Assembly: GCA_030068145.1 (NCBI GenBank)
Contig: JAPJBO010000305.1
Location: 62,001 to 126,000 of the forward strand
Direction: 5' to 3'
Source of the DNA: Diplonema papillatum
Lineage: Eukaryota > Euglenozoa > Diplonemea > Diplonemida > Diplonemidae
Length of the DNA stretch: 64,000 nucleotides
Part shown: piece after piece, positions 28,019-39,083 of the stretch
How positions within the stretch are numbered: position 1 is the first letter of the stretch
How the letters are laid out: the number at the start of each line of letters is the position of its first letter
Position numbers and translations under genes: made by a program
Notes under the pieces: generated by a model
What the model was told of the DNA's origin: nothing
What the model saw: the letters and a program-made list of their open reading frames with translations, nothing else
Database searches by the model: none

Positions 28019-31000
28019 ATGGCGCCCCACGTCGACGAGCTCATGCACCTCCTGCAGCAGCAACTGGACGACGCGGCGGTGCTCGGGGCTGCGGAGAAGG
28101 AGAAGGAGATCGAAAGCGCCCGCCTGCAGGAAAAGCTGGCCGAGCATTACAACCGGCTGCTGAGCCAGCAGCAGCAGCTGCTCGTGGAGCAGGTCAGCGA
28201 AACGGCGTGCGTCGGCGGCGGCGGCGACGGGGGCACCACCACCTTCCGGAAGACGAACACGTCGGTGTACCTACCGTCTCCGCTGCACAGCGACGGGTAC
28301 GAAACCGCGGCGATGACCCAGCGAACCGTAGTGTCGTCACCGTATCGCCAACCTTCCTCCATCTACCGCGACCCCAGCCCTATCGGATACGTCAACACCG
28401 ACGCGCAGGTGTACAACCCAGACTCGCGTGTCTTCGACGGCCCAGTCCGATCGGCGACACCCGTCAACTACCCCTCGCAGCGAAGTCCCGCACGGGATCC
28501 GCTGATGCCCGATGAATGGAGGAGTCCCAGTGCGGACCCGTTCGTGTGGCAGGACACGAGGCACCCCCCGCCCACCCTGTCGGACGGGCCGTCGTCGAGG
28601 GACAGGTACGTCCCGAGCAAAAGGCACCGCCGCGAGTCGAGGGGCGAGCACGCGGCCGAGCCGCTGCCGGCGCTGCACCACCAGAGCAACCACAACGCCA
28701 ACTACCTCAGCACCAGCAGCGGCGGCGGCGGCGGCGGCGGCAACCCCGCGAGGCCGACCGCCCGCGCCTTTCCCCATTCGACCCAGAGAACACCCTCGCC
28801 TGCCTTCGGCACCACCATGGCAGCAGCGTGGGGGAGAAGCGGCGACCCGCTGACCAGCCCTTCGCCGGGGGTCTCCCACGTGCCGCTAAGCCGGGGCTCG
28901 GGCACCGCGCAAGCGGCGGGGGGTCATCCATCGGGGGGTTGGGTGGCAGGTGGGTACGCGGAAGCGCCGCAGGAGCCCGGCAGGCCGATGCCGCTGGGCA
29001 AGCCGGATCCGGGTCGGTCCGTCGTGAACGGGACGGGCGGCGTCGAAAGGGCGGTGCCTGGGGGGGACCGCACCCCGATCCAGCGGAGGGGTGATAATAG
29101 TACAACCGGCGCGGCGGACTTCAACAACAACAGCGGCCACGGGGGCTCCGCGCAGGGGCCCCAAGGCAGGGTCGACGCGTCGGTGCGGTCGATGACGTCG
29201 CCCGCCGGGCCGACGGCGAAGGTCCACCGCACTTCGCCGCCCCCGCCGCAGCAGCAGGGGACGCCGTACCGCGGGCACGGAGCCGGTGCGCCGGCGCTCC
29301 GCGCCGGGCCCGGACAGCTGACCCAGGAGCTGCTCGAGCAAAACGCCCGCCGGTACATCGAGGCCGCGTGCAGGTCGCGAGGCGACCACACGGCGATGGT
29401 GCTCCTGCGGCACGAGCGCCGCGTCGCGGCCATCCGGGCCGCCATCGTCGCCGGGCTCGCAGCGGCCGCGGGCGTCGCCGCGGCCTCCGACGGCCCCAGC
29501 CTCGCCACGCTACTCGCCCACGACGCCTTGCTGGGTGAATCCGCGTCGTCGCCTTCGGCGCTCTCGAAGTCGAAGTCCTTGCTCGGGGAGACCAGCCTGT
29601 CCTCGCAGGCGCGGCAGCTTACCAGCTCCCGCTCGCAATCGAAGGACAGGCTCCGTCGGACCGCCACGAGCGACCTCGGCGTCCCCACGGCGACGTACCA
29701 GCGCGCGTTGAAGCGCGCCGAGGACATCGCCGCGGCGGAAGAGCTGAAGAAGGCGGAAACCGCGAAAAAGCCGAAGAAAAAGCAGCCTCCGAAGGCCGCG
29801 GCAAGCGATAGCGACAAGCTGGGCGCGTCGGTGTCGATGTCGCGGGGCGACCTCGCGTCGTCGGTCGCGACGCTGCCGGAGGAGCGGGCGTCGGCGCCGC
29901 CGCAGCCGGAGGCGAAGCCGCCGATGCCGGCGGCCCAGGCGCAGTGCGACTCGGACTCGTTCATCACCGGCGTGTCCCACAAGCCGGAGACGACGTCGCT
30001 TTTCGAAACGCAGCCGCAGCTCACCCCGTCCTCCGCGTCCATCGCCCAAGACTACACGCACTCCCAGCAGACCCTCCCCGGATCCAGCCCACCCACCCAA
30101 CAACAACAGCAGCATCAGCAGCAGTATCAGCAGCAGCAGCAGCAGCAGCAACTGCCGCAGCTCGTTGCCAGCCGCACTTCGCTGCGCATGGACCCAAGCC
30201 CAGCCCTCGAGCTCCGCCACGTGCCCGAACCCCCCAACTGGCAGCACGTGGCCCTTCCCGCGCAGCCGTCGTTCGCGCCCAAGCAGCACCAGCACCCCGG
30301 GACGCCGTCGCAGCGGGAAGCGAAGGTCCAGCTCCGCCCGAGCACCCCTTCGCCCGAGAAGGAACCGGGCACGCGCAGCCCCCCGCCGCCCTCGTTCGCC
30401 GCGCAAAAGCCGTCCCACCCGGGCGCCGTGCTCCGGGTCCTCTCGGGGGACTACGCCGGCGCGAAGGGAACCGTCGTCGGGTACGAAGAAGGGTTCGTGC
30501 TCCTCTCGCTGTCGACGGTCCACTACGCCGGCGAGGCGCCGGGGAAGCGGACGGCCGTCGTCGTGCTCGAGCACCCGCACAACCTGCAGCGGTGCGACGA
30601 CGCGGATCGCCGGTCGCTGCGGTCGAACTCGGAGGGCAGGTCCCGCGGGCTCGACCCGCCGCCGGCGACGCCGGAGAAAAGCTGGTTCTCCAACGACGGA
30701 GACAGCCCGGGCGGGAGCTCTTCGGTGCTGACGACGGCGGTGCCCCCCGTCCCTTACCCGCATGCCCCCGTCGCGAACCCGCAGTACGCGTCTCCGACGC
30801 AGAGCAGCCACAGGCGGACCTGCACGGCGCCGGTCCGAACGCCTTCGGCCAAACCGCGGAAGTTGGTCCCGTCGGCGCCCATTTCAGCGAGGCTGGCGGA
30901 CCGGACGAAGTGCTCGCGGAACCACGGGGAGCCGCCCTTCGAGGATCCCGAGCAGGAGTACATGTTCATCCGGGAGAGCGGGTTCACGACCCTGTTCAAC

Positions 31001-34000
31001 GGGTCGAACGACGTCACGCTGGCTTCGCTGCACGCGTTCATCGCGTCGCCGCCGCGCGCGGCGGCGCGCGACGGGGACAGCGTCGTGTCGAGCGGCACCG
31101 CACAGCAGGTGCGCCCGCGCATGACGAAGTCGGCCGTCCTGCGTGCCGAGATAGGCCGAGAGGCCCGCGCCGCGAACGAAGGAGACAGACTCGAGCCGAA
31201 GAAGTACTACACGTCCCGCGAGATGATCCGCCGCGGCGCCGACGCGGACGGCGAGGAATCCGCCGCCGCCGCCCTCCCCTCCCCCGCCGAGCCGGAGCCG
31301 ACGGCGCGCGGCGATTTCGTGTACCTGCCCGAAAAACGGGCCGGCAGCGGGAGCAGGCGGCGGAATCCCCAACGGGACGGCACCGCGTCGCCGGTGCCGA
31401 AGCTCGGGCTGCACGAGGCGCGCGGGGGATCGTCCGGTCGGGGCCAGCGGAGTGGGTCGCGGGGGGACAGCCCGCCGGCGGTTAAAAAAGCGGCGCTGCC
31501 GGCGGTGCTGCCGGCGGTGCTGCCGCTGGGCACGGTTGCCCGGAGGGCCTCCCGCGACGACCCGGCGCAGGCGCCGGCGGCCGGGCGGCGGTCCGCGTCC
31601 GAAATCGTCGTCGCGCAGGCCCTGTCGCCATCGGTCTCGCCCCGCGGCCGCCCGCGGAGCCCGCCTGGGGGCTCTGCCAAGGCGAAGCGCACCCCGCCTT
31701 GCCCGGCACGCACACCCAACCCGACGCCTGCGCCGTCTGGCCACAAGCCCCGGGCGCTGTCGCCGCCGTCGCGCGCGTGGAGCCGCCTCACAGGGTACAC
31801 CGGGTACAGCGAGTGCACACGCGACTCGCCGTCCCCGCGGGGGGACGAGTACGACGAGTACATGGCGGACTGCCTCAGCGACCATGAGCACCGCACGCGG
31901 CTGCTCTCCGTGTCGGCGGAGCGCGGCCGGTCATCGTACGGCGGGCTGGCCGCGGTGCTGGAAGGCGAGGCGGCGCGGCGGGTGCTGCTCGCGACCGAGG
32001 AGGCGTCGGTGCGGGCCCTCGGGCAGGAGCGCGAAGCGGAGCACGTCGAGTTCCTGATCGAAAAGGCCGAGCAGCGCGCAGCGGTCGCCCGCCGGGAGAC
32101 CGCGCGGCGCCGGCAGCTGGAGCGGGACGAAGCCGAAGCCAGGGCAGTCTCCGGCCTCGCCGCCCACGGGAGCCCGCGCAGGGTCAGCTACGGGCGCAAC
32201 AACTCCCGCAGCGTGTCGGTCGGGGGGAGTGCCGCCATGCACCCCCTCGTCTTCGAGCACAAACTGCAGCTTCTCCTCATCCAGGAGCAGGCGTCGCGGC
32301 ACTCGATCCGCAGGGCGCAGCAGGTGGCCCGAACCGAGTACCGGAAACAGAAGGAAGCGCACCTCCCCGCTGCTTCCTCCGCCTCCCCCATCCACAACCT
32401 GCACCGCCCGTCCCCGGAGCCGTTCCGCCTGTCCATCAACACGCAGCTCGTGCACAACCAGCAGCACCTGAGCAACGCCGACTCGTACTCGCCGAACCAC
32501 GGGGACGCCGTTTCCCACAGTCCGCCGCACCGGTCGCTCGGCCTGCGCACGTCGCCGCGGCGGCTGTGGGACCACGCTTCGTCGGGCACCTTCGACGCGC
32601 AACCCCGCGCCGCCTCGCGGCCCGCGGAGCAGCAGCGGGAGGAGTTCGGCCTCCTCTCGAGGGGCGGGAAAGGCCGGCAGAGCTACGTCACCGAGCGCGG
32701 CGTCATCCCCGACGTGCAGGAGGAAGAGTGGCCCGAGCGCGAGAAGCCCTCTCGGAGACCGGCGGCGGTGGCGACAGCGCGGCGGTCGTTCTTCGACCAC
32801 GGAGACGGGTTCGGCCCGTCCCTCGGCAGCCAGTACTACGCCGGCACCCGCTCCGACTCGTCGTCAGCCAGCTCCGGTGGCGGCGGCGGCGGCGGCGGGC
32901 TGGCGCGTGCGCTGGACGGCGACTTCGAGCGGAAGGTGAAGAGCTCGCGGTCCAAGTGCACGGGGCTCGTCCTCGCGCCCGCTGCGCGGCAGGCGCTGTC
33001 CAACGTCAGCTCCGCGCTGCTCTCGGACCTCGACGCCCGCGCGCCGCTGGCCGGCGCGCAGAGGGACGGCGTCGACACCGAAAACGCGTCGCTGCGGGCG
33101 CAGGTGGCCCGGCTGCACCGGGAGAACAAGCGGAAGGAGGCGGAGCTGCTCCGGCTGCGGTCCGCGTCGCGGTCGGTCGAAAAAAGCGACGACGGCCGCG
33201 CGTCCGCCGACGACGAAGCCGACGCCAGGCGGCAGCAGCAGCAGCAGCAGCAACACCGGGCGCAGGCGCGGGTGAAGTCGGCGCAGGCGGCGCTCGACCA
33301 GGCGCACGCGTTCACGAAGCCGGCGGCGGCCGCCAGCCCCGCGACGATGGCCGCCGCACAGAAGGCGGCGACGCCGAAACCGGGCCCCAAACAACAGGCC
33401 GCCGCCAAGCCCGAAGCCAAGGCCCCACCCAAAACCAAGCCCCAGTCCGAAGCCAAGGCCCCGACCAAAGTCAAGCCCCAGCCCGAAGCCAAGTCCCCAC
33501 CCAAAACCAAGCCCCAGTCCGAAGCCAAGGCTGCCGCCACGGCAGCGGCGTCAGCCTCGCGGCCCGCCGCGCCTGCCGAAAAAGAAGCCGAGCCCCAAGC
33601 GACCGAAGCCGTCGGGCCGGCGCCCACCGACGAAGAGGCGCCCTCGCGCGGCAAAAACCCGCCGGCCGCCGAGGATCTCTTGGGCGCGTTGGACCGCAAA
33701 GCGCACGGCGGCGCCGGCACCGCCGAGGAGCAGCCGCCGGCGGAGGCCGAAGGCCCCGGCGGCGCACCCGAGGAATCCGAACGCGCCACGGCTTCCAGCA
33801 AGCAACGCGTCGAAGCCGAGCCGAGTGCCGCCGCGGAGGAGCGGCAGGGTTCCATTCAGGCGGCGGCAAACGACGAGGAAGACGAAAGCAACGCGACGGA
33901 CACGAGCAGCGAATCGGACATTGGATTCGCGTCGGTTTCGGACCAGGACGACGACTCGAATGAACGCGCGAAGGAAGAGAAGGCGGCGCAAGAGAAGAGA

Positions 34001-34589
34001 GAGCAGGAAAAGAGGGACGAAGAGCTGCGCAAGCAGAAACAACGGGAAGAAGACGCGAGGAAGAAAGAGGCGGAGCGCGTTGAGAAAGAGCGGGAGAAGG
34101 AACGCATCCGCGCGATACGGGAGGCGGAGAAGGAGGCCGATCGCGCGAGAAGGGAACAGGAAAAGAAGGAAGATGCAGAGAGAAAGGCGAAAGAACGCGC
34201 CGAGCAAGAAGAACAGAAGCGCAAGGAACGGGAGAGGGAGGAGAAGCTCCACCGCGTGCTGCAGGAAGAGGAGCGCAAGAAGAAGGAGGCCGACAGCGCC
34301 GAGGGCAAGGCGAAGGCGTCGAAAGAGGGGCTGAAAGCCCTCATCAAGCCGACACCCCCGCACTCCGTCAACTTCCACCGCGACTGGTACGCCAAGTGGA
34401 GCAGTACCAGAAGCCGCTACTACTTCGTTCGCAGCGACGTTCGAGTCTGGGAAGTTCCCGCCGACCTTGCTGTTCTCCCTTGCAGCGGCGGACCGTACGA
34501 TGTTAAGACAGTGCCCGTCGGTTTGCTCGTCCCCGACGCTCCTGTTCCGTCAACCATTTCCGGTCCGTCCACCGGAAGTAATGTCTCCG
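28019..34589 (+). CDS. Giant KOW- and WW-domain coiled-coil protein, exon 1
   Basis: 2190 codons plus one base; the gene continues in small downstream exons. The ATG at 28019 is preferred over upstream in-frame codons because CCCGCAG lies 32 bases before it. Layout: residues 1-60 coiled coil; 60-780 disordered and Pro/Ser-rich with poly-Gly (about 236-241) and poly-Gln; a KOW motif at about 800-830 (GAVLRVLSGDYAGAKGTVVG), a fold that binds RNA or protein in transcription and ribosome factors; disordered Ser/Pro-rich stretch; helical segment about 1405-1445; coiled coil about 1680-1740; Lys/Pro repeats with PKTKPQSEAKA about 1780-1840; Glu/Lys/Arg helix about 1980-2107; a WW-like domain about 2122-2150 (DWYAKWSSTRSRYYF...VWEVP), which normally binds Pro-rich ligands. 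The exon ends CTCCG|GTACGA in phase 1. I know no orthologue. Confidence 0.8.
30085..30155 (+). repeat. CAG/CAA poly-glutamine tract in the KOW/WW gene
   Basis: Encodes a run of about 20 Gln interrupted by His and Tyr (residues about 690-711). A shorter CAG tract lies at 33233-33250. Confidence 0.85.
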
Positions 34590-35339
34590 GTACGACTTTA
34601 CCACTTCTCGATTTCTTTTCTGCGGGCTCAGCCGGCATCATTAAGGTTGCACGCCGATGTTCACTGCGCTCGTCCTGTCGAAATGCCCTCCGCATTTCGT
34701 TAAACGTCCGTTATTCGAAGAGATTCAAACGAAGAAGCACGCTAACCTCGGTTGATCGTCGGCAATCCAAATGTTCCCGAGCCCAAAGACTTTCTTTATT
34801 ATTATTATCACCAAACATGCACGGGAAGCATTGTTCTGCATAAACATTTGGATTCTCTCCCCCCACGGAACCCTACCTCCACCCCGCACACCGAACCCTT
34901 TTGGTTGCCTATTTGGGCTAGGATAGTTGTCCTTTTTTGCGATACCCAGTAACCACCTCCTTAGTGAGCATACTTGTTACAGCTAAAAAGGAACGTTGGC
35001 AGCGGTTTAACCTGAACGCGTACAGGTCAAATCGCACAAACAAAAAATTGGGCGCTCGTGCCGAAACTTATTTACTAAAATGTCCGTGGACCTGAAGACG
35101 TTCGACTGCTCCGGTGTCCATCCTCATCGCACCTGAAGGATGGGTGCCTGCTGACGAGGACGTCGACTGCTGCATGGATTGCGGCCGAGTCCGTAAGTAA
35201 CAAGCTTGCTTGTCTAATCAAAAAGTGTCGGATGGCAGCTTGCTGTGCTAAATCACTAAATCACTCAAAACAGGGTTTACATACGTACGCACAAACAGAT
35301 ACGTGCGTTGAAACCACCGCTCTCCACCCCTCTCCACAG
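34590..35339 (+). other. Intron of the KOW/WW gene
   Basis: Begins GTACGA and ends CTCTCCACAG; both flanks are phase 1. The open frame of exon 1 happens to run on to 34843 inside the intron, but composition changes at the donor. The distal part (35196-35303) is copy 2 of the 90-bp repeat found at 10735. Confidence 0.6.
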
Positions 35340-35468
35340 GATTGGCAGGCGCTTCAACATCCACGCGGGTGGATGCGGCCAGACAATCGGTCACCTCGGA
35401 AAAAGGCGCCGGCGAAGTGCTGAAGGCCGTGTCCGCGACGAGCTCGCCGAAGAAGCCGGGGGCAAAAG
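35340..35468 (+). CDS. KOW/WW gene, exon 2
   Basis: 129 bases entered in phase 1 (completing a Gly codon) and left in phase 1 at GCAAAAG|GTGCCG. Encodes about 43 residues, small, polar and Lys-rich (LAGASTSTRVDAARQSVTSE, ending SSPKKPGAK). The unbroken phase and the composition matching exon 3 support it. Confidence 0.6.
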
Positions 35469-36041
35469 GTGCCGTTTTCCCTCAATTTCAACATTTCGTC
35501 AGGAACGAAACAAGTGAAATGATGAAACAAACCTGTATTGCTTCGTTTTTCTGTGCGCATGCTTGGGAATCCTGATCAGCCGAATCCGATCCTCAACCAC
35601 GGGTGTCTAAATACAAAGACTGTTTTACGCGGAGGGTACAGCTGAGTGCCGCGACTCCACTCCATTGTGTGTTGTGGAGTTTGTTCTTATAGGAGGAGGT
35701 ACTCTTCCAGAGGGTCGAAATGACTATGCTCCGGGAAATCGACGCGAAGTCGAGCGAAGGAATTGCCGCAAAACCGTACACCGCGAGAGTAGGAGAAAGT
35801 AGAAAAGGGAAACCAGAGTTTTCGTTGACCGCACTACCCCGAGCCCAAATCCTGGACGTGGTTTCAGGCGGCAAATTTGGCAAATGATCATGATCAGAAG
35901 GTCCTACTTGGGCGGTTCAGTTTCCTCACACATTGCATGTGGCTAAAAATATGGCTGCTGGACAACAACTTCTAACGAGATCCCGCTGCCTTCTCATTCA
36001 GGAGGGAGTAGTGCCTGTTGCTAGCCATTTTAACCCCACAG

Positions 36042-36201
36042 CCGCGCCGAGCAGCGGGTCTTCGAAACCCGAACCGCAGCCCAAGAAGGAGGAGCCGTCG
36101 CGCCCGAAGAAGAAAGCGCGTTCGTCATCCTCGTCGTCGTCCTCTGTGATCCGGAGGCCGCAGCGCAGGAATCTGTCCTCTTCGTCCAGCACCAGTTCAT
36201 C
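36042..36201 (+). CDS. KOW/WW gene, exon 3
   Basis: 160 bases after TTTTAACCCCACAG, entered in phase 1 and left in phase 2 at TTCATC|GTATGT. Encodes a Lys/Glu/Pro segment (PEPQPKKEEPSRPKKKAR) followed by two poly-Ser runs around VIRRPQRRN, like a nuclear low-complexity tail. An earlier AG (36000-36001) is excluded because it would bring an in-frame stop. Confidence 0.6.
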
Positions 36202-36784
36202 GTATGTACCGACCACCCGCCCACCACCTCCAACCCTTCGATTGCCCCCCCCCTGCAACTAGCTGTCTTCGAGGCGTTCGCTGTATCTGCGGAGCAGAGA
36301 ACCGATGGCACACCGAGGTCAGGGCCCGCATTCAAAGCACATCGTCTTTCCCACCCCATGTCCGCGTTTCCCGTCCCCCAAGTAAAACTTGGCCCCCCTG
36401 TCTCTCTTGGGGAAGGTCAACGGTAGCGATACCTATGGCACCGCGTGCAAAAAGAAGCACCGTATACGACGCACAGCAACGACGACTCCATCAGACGAAT
36501 AACCTCACTAACCACGGGTACCCAGTGTCCCCAGAGTACCTTAACTGTGGCGAGTAACGAGCAGTTTTACCCTACAAATATACCCCAAAAAAACCTTATA
36601 TTAGGGCGGAAACAACGCGCACCACGTGAAGAGTCGCAAGTGTCACGAAACCCAAGCACTACTCTACGAGAAAATACATGAGAACGCGGACAACAGACCG
36701 GTACGGGCTACAAGGCAACCCCTGCTCAACTTGTAGAACGTGGGGGTACACTCCACGAAGGAATGTACTTGGTGTCGGTCACAA

Positions 36785-36950
36785 ACAGTCCCGGACATGG
36801 CTAGCCATAACCCATAACGAAAGCGTGCACTAAATATACAACCCGTCACCATATAGCCCTTTCTTGCTTTAAGAGAACCCATTCATGAACGGTCACACGG
36901 AGACCCTAAACCTCCGGGAATTTCAAGCGAACTTTAACTCAAGAGGCCCT
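36785..36950 (+). repeat. 155-bp dispersed repeat, copy 1
   Basis: Very similar to 48785-48950 in direct orientation: CCCGGACATGGC, CATAACCCA, GAACCCATTCATGAACGG, TCACACGGAGACCCTAAAC and CAAGCGAACTTTAACTC. Fragments of its end (GGAG-CTTTAA, AAGCGAACTT-CACTC) also appear near 4848, 25435 and 49830. Confidence 0.85.
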
Positions 36951-37702
36951 GGGACTGCGAAGGCGTGACTGTCCCCGTCGCCGTTCCTCCCGGGGAATTA
37001 TCCGCCGGCTACTCACTCAGGCATGGGCACATGCTTCTGTCTTTCCAGCTTAAAAAAGTCCTACCCGATCAACCGATGTTTTCCTGGAGAGCGTTCGTTT
37101 GCCTTTGTGGAATTCCCACGATGGATCGCAAGAGCCGCCCCTGATCTAGCCTGGCCCACCTGACGTTGGAGTCCCGTGCCCTTCGACTTGTTTCGTTGTG
37201 TCGTTTTGTCATAGGCTTTTCGTAACCGCACGATAGCACAGCAGCTGAGCATGTCGCGACGGTGGTGTCTCGCCGTATGGAAGTTTTCCCGCAAACAGTA
37301 GCTGGATGATAGCCGTTGTGTGTTGCCGAACTGGGATAACCTTGACACATTCGAGTGTTTTCCAGCAAGGACAGCCACACGTTGCTTGCGTTCCACGGGA
37401 GAACCTCAACGATACACGATAAGCCGCCTCCCTCTGGATCTGTGGTGGTTCCTGTCGAAGTGTCTTCCTACCTTACCCACTCCCCCACACAGGGGGCTAG
37501 TCACTCAAGGTTTCATACCCCACTTTGGGAGCCGTACACTCCCGTTTCTACTAGACAACATCTTCCTCGAAGAAGACTTGATGCTAGCATCAAGCATGCA
37601 TGAGAGGCAGTAGTCTGCCTAAACATTAAACTAAGATTTTCCTTCTTCCCTCCCATTCCAACCCTTTCCAAACCGTTTGGCGGGTCTTTTTATTACTCCG
37701 CG

Positions 37703-37765
37703 ATCATCCGCTCTCAGAGCGGATGATGGCTGGGGTTTGGTCGGTGAGGATTGCCTTCGGCAATC
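37703..37765. repeat. Two adjacent short perfect hairpins
   Basis: ATCATCCGCTCT-C-AGAGCGGATGAT (37703-37727, 12-bp arms, one-base loop) and GATTGCC-TTC-GGCAATC (about 37749-37765). They lie within the long intron between exon 3 and the proposed exon 4. Confidence 0.85.
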
Positions 37766-38019
37766 GGCTTGGTGCCCACGTCGTCGAATTCCGCAATGCG
37801 CCCGTGTGGCATACCTGGTGCTCAGCGCGTGTGTCGTGGCCACAGGGCAGACGGGGGGTATTGCACCCTTGCCCAGGGCAAAGCTGTTCAGAAGCCGCGG
37901 TCAGCGCGTTTGGCAGATCAACGTCTTTCGTTGTTGTAGTTGTTGATTCCGTTCATCGACACCGGGTCTCTTCGCGCGTATCTTCCCGCGTCTCTTTTCC
38001 ATTCCTGCATATCAGGCGG

Positions 38020-38115
38020 TGTCACGGGATGTTTGGCAGCCGCTGTTCACACTGCTTAACAGTGCATGTTAATCCATGTGGTTCATGTACTTACAAAAGA
38101 ACTCAATGCTAAACA
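38020..38115 (+). repeat. Dispersed repeat, TGCTTAACAGTGCATG type, copy 1
   Basis: Shares CACTGCTTAACAGTGCATG, CATGTGGTTCATGTACTTA and AAAGAACTCAATGCT with 42498-42660, where the second half is itself duplicated; a shorter piece occurs near 58075. Confidence 0.8.
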
Positions 38116-38223
38116 AACACCCGTTTTCACATCTCTTCGTTGTCGCCTGTCCCCCTGCCGCCCAGGCCCTGTTGCTTCTCTGGCGGGCCTGCCTGTCTGA
38201 CCGGCCCTTTTCTTCATTTGCAG

Positions 38224-38266
38224 GTCGGCCTGCCAGGGCCCGAGTGTGGATGCGTCAACGCAAAAG
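38224..38266 (+). CDS. KOW/WW gene, possible exon 4
   Basis: 43 bases after CTTCATTTGCAG, entered in phase 2 and left in phase 0 at CGCAAAAG|GTTTCA, giving SACQGPSVDASTQK. Alternatively the frame runs through to a stop near 38333. Support is only phase and splice-site agreement. Confidence 0.3.
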
Positions 38267-38870
38267 GTTTCAATAGTAATACCGAAAAGGCGAAGGCACA
38301 TTTTTTCCGCTTCAAAATTCGGTCCCGGCTAGGACTCTGGCTGAAGAGTCAGGGGATTTGACATCTCCGGGCGACCTTCGTCAAAAATAAATGGGTTCTT
38401 ATGGAAGTGCACCGTAGGGGCAGCAGTCAGTTGTGAGAGTGACAGGTGAGCAGCGCCACCTCCCCCCTGCGTCTGATGCAGCTGTTCTACGGAATTGCCT
38501 ACGTACACTCCAGTTGCGCGTGCCTTCATTGCGAACCTGCTGCTGCAGCCGCCGGGGTGATAGCTGTGTCGGGTCGGTCAAGTGGCGAGCTCTGGGGCTC
38601 TGCGATGGACGTAGGCCGCATCCTCGTGTTGTAGCCGTGTTGTGCATAAGGCGTCGTGGGGGCTGGGGGCCTGCGACTACTAACATTACCTCATCGCAAT
38701 AGAGCACAACCCTTTCGCGACCGTGATTGGACAGTCGGGATGGCCGGGGGGGGGGCGGGCCCTTTCATGAGAGTATACCAAAAAAGGGCAAAGCAAGTGA
38801 CCTACCCCCTGCGCCTGCTGTCTCCGGCTGCGAGGTCAAACTACTACTACTGTGCCGTCTATCGTCACAG

Positions 38871-39083
38871 ATTGTTGCTGCATATCAAGTTCAAACTACA
38901 ACTACTACTGGAAGTCCACCTCTCCTCCTCCGCAGCCCCCACCGAGTCGAACCCAACCCACAGGAGCACAAGCGGCAGCTCAGCTGTGGCGCGGGCGCGG
39001 AGGCGCCGGAAGTTGTCGTCCTCGTCTTAGGCCCGAGTTCCGTCCCGACAGCCGCCACCCGCGCCGGTCGAACACTCAAGTGA
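38871..39083 (+). CDS. KOW/WW gene, possible terminal exon
   Basis: After ATCGTCACAG, phase 0, encodes IVAAYQVQTTTTTGSPPLLL and further Pro/Arg-rich residues to a TGA at 39081-39083. With this model the gene totals 2371 codons. Other frames of the same stretch are also open (one includes NYNYYWKSTSPPPQPPP), so the exact acceptor is uncertain. Confidence 0.3.
   Translation: MVAAYQVQTTTTTGSPPLLLRSPHRVEPNPQEHKRQLSCGAGAEAPEVVVLVLGPSSVPTAATRAGRTLK

Noticed and set aside
28147-34395. Many long antisense and out-of-frame open frames across the KOW/WW gene
   Set aside because: High GC makes stops rare in all frames. The + frame is continuous and has domains; the others give Arg/Gly/Pro-rich shadows.
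34590-34843. Continuation of the large protein to the stop at 34843
   Set aside because: Composition changes at GTACGA, the donor matches the phase-1 acceptor at 35340, and the read-through part is unlike the rest of the protein.
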